From NCBI GenBank assembly GCA_905221545.1, contig CAJNDO010000007.1, positions 1 to 64,000 on the forward strand: DNA of 64,000 nt, written 5' to 3'. Positions 35,576 through 46,047 of this stretch are shown here, in pieces; positions within the stretch are counted from its first letter, which is position 1, and each line of letters begins with the position of its first letter. Both the position numbers and the translations under genes were made by a program. The stretch is from a bacterium. GTDB lineage: Bacteria; Bacillota; Bacilli; Lactobacillales; Streptococcaceae. Under the pieces are notes generated by a model. That model saw nothing but the letters and a program-made list of their open reading frames with translations, did not search any database and was not told the origin of the DNA.

Positions 35576-36247
35576 CTACTTAAAAAATGCTGTACCTATA
35601 CGAACAAAGGTGGAACCGAATTGAATCGCTTCTTTATAATCACGACTCATTCCCATACTTAACTCGGTCATAGGCATATTTGGAATTTGTTTTTCTTGAA
35701 TTTCTCTTTGTAAATCTTGGGTCGCCTTGAAAATTTCTTTCAACTGCTCACTGCTAGCCTCAAAAGGTGCCATGGTCATTAAACCAACATATTCAATCTT
35801 ATCTAGTTTGGCTAACTCTGGCAAGACTTCCAGCAGTTCCTCTCTCGAAAAACCGTGTTTGCTTTCTTCTTTAGAAATATTTACCTGAATGAAACACTTG
35901 ATGACTCGGTCACTTCTTTTTTGAATTTCCTCTGCTAGCTTAACTGAATCCAAGGCATGGAAATAATCAACGTATTGAATGATCTCTTTCACCTTACGTC
36001 TTTGCAAGGTACCAATCAAATGCCAAGTAACATCTCGATCTTTTAAAGCTTCATATTTCTCCAGAAACTTATCGACACGATTTTCACCGATATGATGAAC
36101 ACCTAGCGGAAGCAAGGCTTCCGCTGTCGGTACATCTACATACTTGGTAACTGCAATGACAGAGACCGAGTCACTCTCTCGATGAGCACTCAGACTCGCC
36201 TCTGCGACTTCTCGAAAAACAAGTTCTGTATTTTCTTTTACATTCAT
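35576..36247 (-). CDS. ylmE: YggS-family pyridoxal-phosphate homeostasis protein YlmE
   Basis: A 223-residue PLP-binding protein of the YggS/PLPBP family. Lys in AVTKYV (about 34) is the expected PLP Schiff-base residue, and family motifs HHIGENRVDKF, WHLIGTLQRRKVK and ELSMGMSRDYKEAI are present (the last binds the phosphate). It has a TIM barrel without enzymatic activity known and buffers PLP. It starts four bases after the ftsZ stop and leads to sepF, the standard streptococcal dcw order. Confidence 0.93.
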   Translation of the reverse strand: MNVKENTELVFREVAEASLSAHRESDSVSVIAVTKYVDVPTAEALLPLGVHHIGENRVDKFLEKYEALKDRDVTWHLIGTLQRRKVKEIIQYVDYFHALDSVKLAEEIQKRSDRVIKCFIQVNISKEESKHGFSREELLEVLPELAKLDKIEYVGLMTMAPFEASSEQLKEIFKATQDLQREIQEKQIPNMPMTELSMGMSRDYKEAIQFGSTFVRIGTAFFK

Positions 36248-36251
36248 TTAC

Positions 36252-37514
<1,263 letters not shown>

Positions 37515-37527
37515 TTATTTTTCCTCT

Positions 37528-38901
37528 TTATTCGTCAAACATGCTTCCGATCAAGCCACGGAAACGATCTGCTAATTTCGGTTTATTTTGTGAAGCTTGT
37601 TGGAAATCCGCCATTGGTTCTGTAGGCGCCACAGGCTCTACTTCTGGAGCAGGGGCTGGTTGAACAGGCGTTGATTGTACAAACTGAGCTGTTTTCTGAA
37701 TCATTCCTCCAAAACTAATTGGTTGATGAGTCAGAGCAACCTCACCCTTGACTGCTCTTTGAGCTAAAAGATTGACTTCTGTCAATTGTCCAGCGAATTC
37801 TGATAAACTAATCACATGCGCAAAGGCTGGATTGCGAATACCAACTTGGTTTGGAACATAGAGTTTCACACGGACACCAAAGACTTCTTGAGCCAATTCT
37901 ACCATACCTGGTAAAATAGCATTTCCACCGATCAAAACAATTCCACCAGGAAGATCCAATAAATGTCTTCTTTCTAGATCTTGTTTGATTTGTTCAAAGA
38001 TATGCTTGATTCGCGCGGAAATAATCTCTGACAAGTAATCTTCTGTCACTTCAACAGGTTCTACTTCCCCAATAACCTCTACTTGGAAGGTTTCTTTACT
38101 TGCAAGAGGAGGATAAGCCTCTCCATAGTTCAATTTCAAACCTTCAGCCAACTTCTGAGAAGTTTTCAAGACTTTAGAGATATCCTTAGTTACATAATCT
38201 CCACCTTCTTGGAGAATATTGGTAAACTGGAGTTCTTGATTACGGATTGTAGCGACAGTCGTTTGCCCTGCCCCCATATCAATCACTGTCGCACCAAATT
38301 CACGTTCACCTTCGTTCAAAACTGATTGAACCATTGCTAGTGGCGAAATGATAACATTTTCAACCTGAACACCTGCACGCTCAACCGTCTTACGCAAATT
38401 GTGCAAGATAGTACGAGGGCCTGTATAAAGCAAACCACGCATTTCAAGGCGAACCCCCATCATGCCACGTGGGTCACGAATTCCTTGGAAACCATCCACA
38501 ATAAATTCTTCAGGAATAAAGGTAATGACTTCACGGTCAGGTGTCATACTCTTTGTCAAAGCTGATTTGACAACATTTTCAACATCTTGATCCGTAATTT
38601 CCTTGGTATCAGATGTTACTGGAATCATCCCTTGAGTTGGTTCTACCTGCAGAAGATTACCAGGTAAGCCGACATTCACTGATTTAATCGAAATGCCTGC
38701 CTTTTCTTCTGCTTGGGAAATGGCTGATTTGATAGCAGTTGCTGCTGCATCAATATCAACAATAATTCCATCCTTTACACCTTTACTTTTGGCATTACTC
38801 ACGCCAATTACATTTAATTCACCATTTCTCTGCTCGGCTACAAGCACCTTGACAGAGCTTGTTCCAATATCTAGACCTGTAAAAAAGCCTTCTCTAGCCA
38901 T
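37528..38901 (-). CDS. ftsA: Cell-division actin homologue FtsA
   Basis: A 457-residue actin-fold protein tethering FtsZ to the membrane. ATPase motifs include GLDIGTSSVKVLV (about 8-20), VIDMGAGQTTVA (about 205-216) and GGIVLIGGNAILPGM (about 315-330). A Pro-rich linker at about 390-440 precedes a C-terminal amphipathic helix (KLADRFRGLIGSMF), the membrane target. First gene of the ftsA-ftsZ-ylm-divIVA operon, with AGAGAGGATGCG before the ATG and an extended -10 box 85 bases upstream. Confidence 0.97.
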   Translation of the reverse strand: MAREGFFTGLDIGTSSVKVLVAEQRNGELNVIGVSNAKSKGVKDGIIVDIDAAATAIKSAISQAEEKAGISIKSVNVGLPGNLLQVEPTQGMIPVTSDTKEITDQDVENVVKSALTKSMTPDREVITFIPEEFIVDGFQGIRDPRGMMGVRLEMRGLLYTGPRTILHNLRKTVERAGVQVENVIISPLAMVQSVLNEGEREFGATVIDMGAGQTTVATIRNQELQFTNILQEGGDYVTKDISKVLKTSQKLAEGLKLNYGEAYPPLASKETFQVEVIGEVEPVEVTEDYLSEIISARIKHIFEQIKQDLERRHLLDLPGGIVLIGGNAILPGMVELAQEVFGVRVKLYVPNQVGIRNPAFAHVISLSEFAGQLTEVNLLAQRAVKGEVALTHQPISFGGMIQKTAQFVQSTPVQPAPAPEVEPVAPTEPMADFQQASQNKPKLADRFRGLIGSMFDE

Positions 38902-38982
38902 TACATCGCATCCTCTCTATCTTCCAAGTTTCTCACTTCGTAATATTCCATAGCTAAACATGGGCATAGCTATTCACAGAAT

Positions 38983-38991
38983 ATTATAACA
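38983..38991 (-). promoter_or_regulatory. Extended -10 promoter upstream of ftsA
   Basis: TGTTATAAT on the minus strand with a TG one base before the hexamer; no good -35. The rest of 38902-39101 is AT-rich without a gene. Confidence 0.5.
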
Positions 38992-39101
38992 CAAAAAATC
39001 TGATTGTGCTCAGTTTTTTCCTAAATTTACTAGCCAATTTTTCACTTTTCCTTCACAAGAATTTTTCTGTTCTATGTATCCAACAACAATCTGTCTATTG
39101 C

Positions 39102-39134
39102 CAAAAAAGAAAGCTCATTTCTAAGCTTTCTTTG
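39102..39134 (-). terminator. Terminator overlapping the stop of the 234-residue membrane protein
   Basis: AAAGAAAGCT pairs with AGCTTTCTTT then TTT; the TAG stop is the first loop codon. Confidence 0.8.
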
Positions 39135-39825
39135 CAATCATTTTTTCTGCTTCTTGTTCTAAAAATAGTTCCAAGATTTTCTTTGTCAAAGTAATCGCTG
39201 CTGACAAGGCTACAGAAACGATTAAATAATTAGCCACTAATCCGTGATCTCCAACCAATGGCGGTTTTGTCAAGAATCCGTAATCACCACCTGTTACCAA
39301 ATTGACCACAAAAATCAAGGCATTTAGGGCAAAAGTCATGATAAAAATTCTCTTCACATCTAGCATTTTTGCGTCGTACTGTCTCAAGAGATAAACCAGT
39401 GAATTCCCCAAGAGAGCTAAGTGTCCAAAGATAAAGGACAAAATGGCAATATGCGGGAATGGATAGGCATCTGGCACTGGATAAACAAAGGCTGCTAATG
39501 TTCCGAATGTCCCTAGCAATGCAAAATACTGCCTATATTTGGACTGCCCAGGAAGCAAAAGTACCACAAACATGGCCATACGGCAATGGTAAAAGGGTAA
39601 GCTTTCTGATAGTGGCATATGATTGACCCAGTACCAACCATAGAGAAGGATTAACTGAACTGCCTGTAAAATCTGGAAAAATCGTTGGTAAACCTTCTTT
39701 TCACGATAACGATAGGCTGTATAAAAGGTTAAGGCCAAGAGTGTAAATATACTGACATACCAAAAAAGATCAAACTTAGGTGGTTCTGTTGCTTGGGTCG
39801 TAAAGAAAATATCCCATAAATTCAT
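39121..39825 (-). CDS. YwaF/TIGR02206-family integral membrane protein
   Basis: A 234-residue protein with about seven membrane helices, of the TIGR02206/YwaF family of unknown function (distantly similar to eukaryotic TMEM164). Family features include a His-Cys pair LPFYHCRMAMF (about 76-86) and two further His in PHIAILSFIFGHLALLGNS (about 124-140), which could line an active site or ligand pocket. In this family the conserved His and Cys residues hint at an enzyme, but none is demonstrated. It lies alone between the Nudix gene and the ftsA promoter and ends in a terminator. Confidence 0.82.
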   Translation of the reverse strand: MNLWDIFFTTQATEPPKFDLFWYVSIFTLLALTFYTAYRYREKKVYQRFFQILQAVQLILLYGWYWVNHMPLSESLPFYHCRMAMFVVLLLPGQSKYRQYFALLGTFGTLAAFVYPVPDAYPFPHIAILSFIFGHLALLGNSLVYLLRQYDAKMLDVKRIFIMTFALNALIFVVNLVTGGDYGFLTKPPLVGDHGLVANYLIVSVALSAAITLTKKILELFLEQEAEKMIAKKA

Positions 39826-39915
39826 CTAGTATTCCTCATGATTCAAAATTTTCCTGCATTTTATTATACCATGCTATTTGTCAAAAATGAATTTAGAAAT
39901 ACGATAATCATCTTC

Positions 39916-40527
39916 TTAATCAAGATATTGCTCCCTCTGACCTTGATAGACCTGCCAAAGAATCTCTATTTGCTCCTTGGTAATGCGTTTTTCAGATAAG
40001 GTTGGCAGTTGGTCAATGGCAAAAAATTGAAGGTCAGCAATTTCTTGATTTTCTTGGAATTGTCCATCAAGAAGCTTACATTCAAAAACAAACTTTGCAT
40101 ATTGTTTACTCTGTAGTTGGAAACGATTGGTATCAAACACAGCTAGCAGTCTTTCAACTTTGGCTTCAAAACCGGTTTCTTCTTCAATTTCCTTGAGAAT
40201 ATTTTCTGTTGGAGAATAGCCAACCTCACCAAAACCACCTGGCAAAGCCCAACTATCCTCTCCTTGTCCCCTAACCAGACAAATCTTTTCATCCTCAACA
40301 ATCCAAGCACGGACGTCCATTAACGGAGTCGCATAAGCAGAAGTTGGCTTCAAGACTTCTGCCACTTCTTCGGCATCCAGGTCTGATGCTTGATTCAACA
40401 TTTCAGATAAAAGGCCTCGCAAGTCTTCGTAGCGCTCACGGTCAAACGGATCCTTTGTAAAGGTTAATCCAGTATCTGTAATGGCAATCATTCTTTGCAA
40501 ATACTTGACAAAATCACTTGTCTTCAT
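39916..40527 (-). CDS. Nudix hydrolase with N-terminal Nudix_N domain
   Basis: A 203-residue hydrolase. Residues 1-60 match the helical Nudix_hydro_N extension, and 65-190 the catalytic domain. The Nudix box reads GGFGEVGYSPTENILKEIEE-ETGF: the core EIEEETG catalytic Glu residues are kept, but the usual Glu after the first Gly block is Tyr and the box Arg is Lys. These deviations are normal in this subfamily, so activity is expected, on an unknown nucleoside-diphosphate derivative. Start overlaps the murF stop by 14 bp, so it is coupled to murF. Confidence 0.88.
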   Translation of the reverse strand: MKTSDFVKYLQRMIAITDTGLTFTKDPFDRERYEDLRGLLSEMLNQASDLDAEEVAEVLKPTSAYATPLMDVRAWIVEDEKICLVRGQGEDSWALPGGFGEVGYSPTENILKEIEEETGFEAKVERLLAVFDTNRFQLQSKQYAKFVFECKLLDGQFQENQEIADLQFFAIDQLPTLSEKRITKEQIEILWQVYQGQREQYLD

Positions 40528-41887
40528 TTTCTAAACTTTCTACCAATTTGGCTAGGTTCATAGAGTTAGAGCCTTTGAGCAGGATTTGATCATGAGCCCC
40601 AAGGCTTTCCTTGACCTGCTTAACTAGGTCTTCAAATTGGTCCTCGTCAGCTGTTTTCTTGAAGTAGAAAACATGTCCGATTGGGAACATTTGACTGGCA
40701 AGTTGGGCCAATTCGGCAATGTCTTCTCCGTAGAAAATAACGGTATCCAACACATCTGGCGAGAGACTCAAAATCATCTGGTTATGGAGTTGAACAGACT
40801 GGTCACCAAGCTCCTTCATATCCGCCAACACTGCAATTTTCTTACCACCTTCATTGGCTGGAATGGCAGAGAAAGTCTCTAAAATCAGCTTCATAGCAGT
40901 TGGATTGGCATTGTAAACATCTGATAGGATATCTGATCCATTGGCTGCTTTCTTCCACTCGGTACGATTACGCGTCAATTCAAGATTTTGGAAGGCCTGA
41001 CGAATCTGTTCCTCTGACACTCCTTCTTGTATGGCAACATAGGATGCAATCATAGCATTAGTGGCATTGTACTTACCAGTCACTGGCAAATCAAGGGCTT
41101 GTTCCAAGAAATTAGCCTTAAAGGTCAGACTATCCTTGCGCTCAACCAAGTCTGTAATTTCCAACTCTGCTCCTTGCCCAAAACGGACTACCTTTTTATC
41201 CGCTGGCAAGTAGTCCTCTACAATAGAGTCAGCCGGTGCCAAAAGCAAAGAACCCGATGCCATACCATCTGCAATTTGCATTTTTCCTTTGGCAATTTCC
41301 GAACGGTCTTTGAAAAAGGCCAAATGGGCTTCTCCAACCAAGGTCACGATGGCTGTTTTTGGATGAGCCAATTCTGACAAGAGATGAATATCTCCCAAGT
41401 GATCCTGCCCCATCTCCAAGACCAACTTTTCTGTCCCTTCAGGCATATGAAGAACTGTGTAAGGAAGGCCAATCTCGTTATTGTAGTTTCCTTGTGTTTT
41501 GTAGGTCTTGTAGGTTGTTGAAAGCAAGTGTGCCAACATATCCTTGGTCGTCGTCTTGCCATTTGAACCTGTAACTGCAAAGACATCAACTCCCGTTTTC
41601 TCAAGATAGTAGGCAGCTAGTTGTTGAAAGGCAGTCAACACATCGTCTACTAGAATGTAAGGATGATTTGCGACCTCTTTCTCAGACAAGGTTACTGCTG
41701 CACCATTTTCAAAAGCTGTTTCGATAAAGTCATGACCATCACGCGCACCTTTAAGTGGCACAAATAAATCTCCAGTCCCAATCAAACGACTGTCAAACTC
41801 AGGTTTTTCTAACTGAGCATCCGCAAAAAGACTAACATCATTTTTAGCTCCAACAGCTTGGGCCACTTCATGGATTGTAAGTTTCAT
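40514..41887 (-). CDS. murF: UDP-MurNAc-tripeptide-D-alanyl-D-alanine ligase MurF
   Basis: A 457-residue cytoplasmic ligase that adds D-Ala-D-Ala to the UDP-MurNAc tripeptide, the last soluble step of peptidoglycan precursor synthesis. ATP-binding motif VTGSNGKTTTKDM (about 105-117), Mg site region with LEMGQDHLGDI (about 158-168) and the C-terminal LADMKELGDQS motif. It follows ddl, which makes the D-Ala-D-Ala substrate, over an 84-bp gap that holds a structured hairpin. AAAGGAG precedes the start. Confidence 0.96.
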   Translation of the reverse strand: MKLTIHEVAQAVGAKNDVSLFADAQLEKPEFDSRLIGTGDLFVPLKGARDGHDFIETAFENGAAVTLSEKEVANHPYILVDDVLTAFQQLAAYYLEKTGVDVFAVTGSNGKTTTKDMLAHLLSTTYKTYKTQGNYNNEIGLPYTVLHMPEGTEKLVLEMGQDHLGDIHLLSELAHPKTAIVTLVGEAHLAFFKDRSEIAKGKMQIADGMASGSLLLAPADSIVEDYLPADKKVVRFGQGAELEITDLVERKDSLTFKANFLEQALDLPVTGKYNATNAMIASYVAIQEGVSEEQIRQAFQNLELTRNRTEWKKAANGSDILSDVYNANPTAMKLILETFSAIPANEGGKKIAVLADMKELGDQSVQLHNQMILSLSPDVLDTVIFYGEDIAELAQLASQMFPIGHVFYFKKTADEDQFEDLVKQVKESLGAHDQILLKGSNSMNLAKLVESLENEDK

Positions 41888-41909
41888 TTCTACTCCTTTA
41901 AAAAGGGTC

Positions 41910-41954
41910 GAAGTCCGAGAACTCTGATCACCTGGCAGTGATGGTTCTGACTTC
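41910..41954. other. Intercistronic hairpin between ddl and murF
   Basis: Three nested paired blocks: GAAGTC/GACTTC (41910-41915 and 41949-41954), AGAAC/GTTCT (41918-41922 and 41944-41948) and ATCAC/GTGAT (41927-41931 and 41938-41942), about 16 pairs with small bulges. No T-run on either strand, so more likely an RNA-processing or stability element than a terminator. Confidence 0.55.
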
Positions 41955-41971
41955 TACCCTCTCTTTCATTT

Positions 41972-43015
41972 TTATAGCAAATGCGCTTCGCGCTTGTCAA
42001 AACTTTGCTTAGCAAGGTCAACCAAATGCTCGATTAGGTCAGGGTAGCTGATTCCCATATTGTCCCAAAGTAGTGGGTACATAGACCACTGGGTGAAACC
42101 TGGCATGGTATTAAGCTCGTTTAGGAAAATCTCTCCCTTATCTGTATAGAAGAAATCGCAACGAGATAGACCAAGGCCACCAATCGCACGGAAGGCCGTT
42201 TCTGCATTCTGACGCATGACAGCTACTACATCATCACTGATCTTGGCTGGAATATCCATAGTAATCTTGTTATCAATATACTTGGCATCGTAATCATAAA
42301 AGGCAACATCTTTGACAACTTCCCCTGGTAGCGTGCTTTTGACATCGTAGTTACCCAAGAGGCCAACCTCGATTTCACGTGCATTCACCCCTTGCTCAAC
42401 CAAGACACGGCTGTCATATTGGAAGGCAAGTTTCAAGGCTTGACGGAGTTCTTCTTGATTTTCAGACTTAGAAATACCAACACTAGAACCCATGTTTGAT
42501 GGTTTTGTGAAAACTGGATAAGCCAATTTCTCTTCCACTTCAGCAATTTTAGCAGTCACATCATCACCTTCAACGATAGCCACATAAGGAACTTGGGCAA
42601 TGCCAGCAGATTCTAAAACACGCTTGGTCGTGATTTTATCCATGGCAAGACTGGATGACAAGATGTTGCAACCAACGTAAGGCATTTTCAAAACTTCCAA
42701 GAATCCTTGAACAGAGCCATCTTCTCCCATTGGACCATGAAGGACTGGAAAGACCACTGCACCTTCTTCGTAGATAGCACTTGGTGCAACCTGCTTATCC
42801 CAATCAATGGTTTCATTGGTCATGAGACGGTCTTCTTGCCCCGGAGTCTGACTAAATTCCTGCGTTTTGATAAAGTCACCTGACTGGCTGATGAAGAAAG
42901 TCTTGACTGTGAAACGGTCATAATTGACCGCACGCATGACACTTTCAGCTGAAAGGACAGAGACTTCGCGTTCCGCACTCCGCCCACCATATAAAAGAAT
43001 AATCGTTTGTTTCAT
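41972..43015 (-). CDS. ddl: D-alanine-D-alanine ligase
   Basis: A 347-residue ATP-grasp enzyme joining two D-Ala. N-terminal EREVS(VLSAESV) substrate loop (about 15-25), Gly-rich ATP loop [11 protein letters not shown] (about 143-153) and the C-terminal metal site NELNTMPGF (about 312-320). It is the D-Ala-D-Ala type: the omega loop has [13 protein letters not shown], with the Tyr-Lys pair. I chose ATG 43015 ([13 protein letters not shown]); the 27-residue upstream extension has no site or family match. In pneumococcus ddl alleles hitchhike with pbp2b. Confidence 0.95.
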   Translation of the reverse strand: MKQTIILLYGGRSAEREVSVLSAESVMRAVNYDRFTVKTFFISQSGDFIKTQEFSQTPGQEDRLMTNETIDWDKQVAPSAIYEEGAVVFPVLHGPMGEDGSVQGFLEVLKMPYVGCNILSSSLAMDKITTKRVLESAGIAQVPYVAIVEGDDVTAKIAEVEEKLAYPVFTKPSNMGSSVGISKSENQEELRQALKLAFQYDSRVLVEQGVNAREIEVGLLGNYDVKSTLPGEVVKDVAFYDYDAKYIDNKITMDIPAKISDDVVAVMRQNAETAFRAIGGLGLSRCDFFYTDKGEIFLNELNTMPGFTQWSMYPLLWDNMGISYPDLIEHLVDLAKQSFDKREAHLL

Positions 43016-43112
43016 ATTATTTGTCCTAATTCTACTAGAATACTCGCTCTTTAGTATATCATATTTGCTTGGTTTTTTAAAACTTGAACCTGACACTGGT
43101 CTTCAATAAATC

Positions 43113-43145
43113 TAAAAAGAGACCGATAAAACAACTGTCGGTCTC
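43113..43145 (-). terminator. Terminator after recR
   Basis: GAGACCGA pairs with TCGGTCTC, followed by TTTTT on the minus strand, 46 bases past recR. Confidence 0.8.
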
Positions 43146-43190
43146 CGTGATTTTTGTATAAATGAATTGAGTTTGTTAATTTGTCTACAC

Positions 43191-43787
43191 TTACAACTCT
43201 GTTCGATTTTCAATGGCTCGTAAGAGGGTCACTTCGTCCGCATACTCGATATCTGCTCCCACAGCGAGCCCCCGAGCCAGTCGAGTAACCTTGATACCAG
43301 CTGGCTTGAGCAGGCGGGAAAGGTACATCGAAGTCGCTTCCCCATCAGCTGTGGCATTGGTCGCCACAATTACTTCTGAAACCTCACTATCCATAAGACG
43401 AGTCATGAGACTCTTGAGATTGATATCGTCTGGACTGATACCATTCATGGGAGAAATGAGACCATGCAGGACATGATAGAGTCCATGGTATTCTTGGATA
43501 TTTTCCATGGCTGCCACATCCCGACTATCCTCTAGCACCAAAATCGTTGTCTGGTCACGAGTTGGATCGGTACAGATAGAACAAGGATCGTCGTCTGTCA
43601 AACGTCCACAAATAGAACAGTAGGTCAATTCTCTCTTAGCAGAAAGGAGATTTTTAGCAAATTCATTGACATCGTCATCAGACATCCCAATCGTATAAAA
43701 GGCCAAACGCGTAGCCGTCTTAATCCCGATACCTGGTAACTTAGAATAACTGTCAATCAGCTTGGCAATAGGTGTTGGATAAAGCAT
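43191..43787 (-). CDS. recR: Recombination mediator protein RecR
   Basis: A 198-residue DNA-repair protein that, with RecF/RecO, loads RecA onto gaps. Helix-hairpin-helix near the start ([14 protein letters not shown], about 17-30), a four-Cys zinc finger [16 protein letters not shown] (about 57-72) and a Toprim domain ([12 protein letters not shown]). It begins ten bases after the pbp2b stop, the classic streptococcal pbp2b-recR pair, and ends before a terminator. Confidence 0.96.
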   Translation of the reverse strand: MLYPTPIAKLIDSYSKLPGIGIKTATRLAFYTIGMSDDDVNEFAKNLLSAKRELTYCSICGRLTDDDPCSICTDPTRDQTTILVLEDSRDVAAMENIQEYHGLYHVLHGLISPMNGISPDDINLKSLMTRLMDSEVSEVIVATNATADGEATSMYLSRLLKPAGIKVTRLARGLAVGADIEYADEVTLLRAIENRTEL

Positions 43788-43797
43788 AATTTCCTTT

Positions 43798-45840
43798 CTA
43801 GTTCATTGGATGGTATTTTTGATACAGATTGATAATATCACGCGCAATGGAAGGTCCTACACCATTTGTTAGATTGGTATTATGAGGAAAGACCACTGCA
43901 ACAGCGATTTGGGGATTATCAGATGGGGCATAGGCCACCGCATTGGTATTGGTTGCTTGCTGACCATCTGCCACATAACTTTCGGCTGTACCCGTTTTTC
44001 CGCTAATGGATACCAAGGCACCATTTGAAAAGGCACGTCCAGTTGTCAATCCGCTAGTCCCATGAGCAACTTGATAAAAACCTTGGTGCAAGATACTCAT
44101 ATCGGAGTCGGATATATTGACCTTATTCATCTCTGTCGGTTGCAGTTGCTGAATCAAGTCGCCTAGGCCTCCCTTATCATTATTACCATAAATGCCTTCA
44201 ACAATACGAGGAGCCACACGAACACCATCATTTGCAATAGTTGCTACATACTGAGCCAACTGCATGGGCGTATAGTTATCAAACTGCCCAAAGGCATTAG
44301 TAATGTAATTAGCGAAATTATACTCTTTTGGTATAAAACCAGTTGACTCATCTGGAAGGTCAATGCCTGTTGAGGCTCCAAGACCATATTCAGCAAATGT
44401 CGAACGAAGTTTCCCCATAGCGGATTCTAAATTGTTAGTTAAAACAAACATATTGGGTTGATAGGTCTGACCCATAATGCCCAAAGCGGTTTGAACCATA
44501 TAGGCATTAGAAGAATACTCCAAGGCTTCCACCGCTGTAATCGGGAATGAACCGTAGGCCTGAGTGTACCAAGAATTAATCGGAGCTGAACCTTGGAAGA
44601 CAATCGGTTGGTCTGTCAAGGTCTGGTTCCCTGACAAGACTCCATTTTCCCAACCTGAGCTGATGGTCGCCGCCTTAACAACAGAACCCGGGACAAAGAC
44701 ATTGGTTACCGTTCCCAAGGAATCTGGCGTCAACTCTCCCGTTTTCAGGTCATGTTTAATCCCTGACATGGATAACACAGCACCTGTTTTTGGGTTCAAA
44801 GCAACTGCATACACACCTTCTGAATACTTGGCTCCTCCGTTTCCCAGTTCGGAATTGAAATAACTCTTAAGCAGATTGTCCACGCTATCTTGGAAGGCCA
44901 AATCAATGGTCAGTTTGATATTGTTTCCCTTACTACCTTCCTCAATTGTATCCACACTTTCCATATTGCCATATTTATCCAGATGGATTTCTTTTACCGA
45001 GCGCTTACCTTGCAAGGTTTCCTCGTATTGTTTTTCCAAATACGAGGTTCCAACACGGTCATTTAAAGAATAACCCTTTTTAAGATAAGCATCTGCTTCT
45101 TCCGCTGGGAGACCAGCTTTTTCACTGGATACACTCCCTACTATAGAAGAAAGGGAAGTTTCCAAAACCTTTCGATCCCAAGAAGTAGAAATACTAATGC
45201 CAGGCATCTCCTTTGAAATAGAGGCAATAACAGCCACCTGAGAATCATTTAGAGGATCTGTCGCAATGGTTCCTGTCGCAAAATTTCCAACAGCATTTAA
45301 CTGACTAAAAAGATAGATTTCTTTCTTTTCATCCTCTGTATAGTTTAGTTGACTTGTTGGGACACTATCGACCGCATTGTTATACAGTTCTGATTCGGAT
45401 AGGCGATTGCCATCTGAATCCAAGCGTTTCTCACTTGGGAGAGCTTCCACTGTTTTTTTATAGATTTCAGGATCAGCCAAATAGTAATCAGCCAGCTGGC
45501 GTTCTGTCAAATTTGGCGAACTGATGCTCACATAAGTCAGTAACTTTTTAGCTATTTCTTTTAAGTCTGTAGCCGTCATTTTATTACTACGCGTAAAGGA
45601 AACAACTTGTTTCACAGTATTTTCAACCAAAGGTTTTCCACTAGCATCATAGATTTCCCCACGAGCAGAACTGGTTGTGACCTTGGTCTGACTAGCTGAG
45701 GCTAGCTTTTTTTCGTAAAAATCCTTGTTCAAAACCTGCATATACAACAAACGACCAATAATGGTCATAAAGAGTAAAATGACGATTGAAAACAATAAAT
45801 TAAGCCGAATCGGAATCGAATGGCTGTTAAATTTTCTCAT
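43798..45840 (-). CDS. pbp2b: Penicillin-binding protein 2b (class B transpeptidase)
   Basis: A 680-residue elongation transpeptidase. One membrane helix (about 15-36), pedestal domain, then the transpeptidase domain with SVVK (Ser386), SSN (443-445) and KTG (615-617); the numbering fits the literature when ATG 45840 (MRKFNSH) is used. Residue 446 after SSN is Ala, position 476 Gly, 489 Ala and 490 Ser, where susceptible R6-type PBP2b has Thr, Glu, Thr and Ala. These are substitutions associated with penicillin non-susceptible, mosaic alleles. The open frame is intact. Upstream is a TACAAT box and a 9-bp inverted repeat. Confidence 0.96.
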   Translation of the reverse strand: MRKFNSHSIPIRLNLLFSIVILLFMTIIGRLLYMQVLNKDFYEKKLASASQTKVTTSSARGEIYDASGKPLVENTVKQVVSFTRSNKMTATDLKEIAKKLLTYVSISSPNLTERQLADYYLADPEIYKKTVEALPSEKRLDSDGNRLSESELYNNAVDSVPTSQLNYTEDEKKEIYLFSQLNAVGNFATGTIATDPLNDSQVAVIASISKEMPGISISTSWDRKVLETSLSSIVGSVSSEKAGLPAEEADAYLKKGYSLNDRVGTSYLEKQYEETLQGKRSVKEIHLDKYGNMESVDTIEEGSKGNNIKLTIDLAFQDSVDNLLKSYFNSELGNGGAKYSEGVYAVALNPKTGAVLSMSGIKHDLKTGELTPDSLGTVTNVFVPGSVVKAATISSGWENGVLSGNQTLTDQPIVFQGSAPINSWYTQAYGSFPITAVEALEYSSNAYMVQTALGIMGQTYQPNMFVLTNNLESAMGKLRSTFAEYGLGASTGIDLPDESTGFIPKEYNFANYITNAFGQFDNYTPMQLAQYVATIANDGVRVAPRIVEGIYGNNDKGGLGDLIQQLQPTEMNKVNISDSDMSILHQGFYQVAHGTSGLTTGRAFSNGALVSISGKTGTAESYVADGQQATNTNAVAYAPSDNPQIAVAVVFPHNTNLTNGVGPSIARDIINLYQKYHPMN

Positions 45841-45879
45841 ACAAATCAGTCTCATTTCTAACTTAAAATCTTACTCTTC

Positions 45880-45910
45880 ATTGTACCATAATTTGAGCAG
45901 AAAATTATGG
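45880..45910 (-). promoter_or_regulatory. pbp2b promoter region with inverted repeat
   Basis: On the minus strand CCATAATTT-N7-AAATTATGG (arms 45902-45910 and 45886-45894) ends one base before the -10-like TACAAT (45880-45885). The repeat covers the -35 region, which has no good hexamer. Confidence 0.5.
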
Positions 45911-45976
45911 AAAAGAAAGAAGCTTTTTTCGTTTTTAAGGTAAGATACGTTTTTATTTATTCATCCCTATATTATA

Positions 45977-45985
45977 TGTTATAAT
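45977..45985 (+). promoter_or_regulatory. Extended -10 promoter of the RpiR regulator
   Basis: TGTTATAAT, 62 bases before the ATG. The -35 region is poor. Confidence 0.5.
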
Positions 45986-46047
45986 GAATGTAAAAGTTCA
46001 ATAATCTAGTCTTTTTCCAATACGACTCATTTAAAGGAGCCTTCTCT

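Noticed and set aside
39916..40527. Inactive Nudix hydrolase because two box positions deviate
   Set aside because: The catalytic EIEEETG core is kept and the Tyr/Lys changes are typical of proteins with the Nudix_hydro_N extension.
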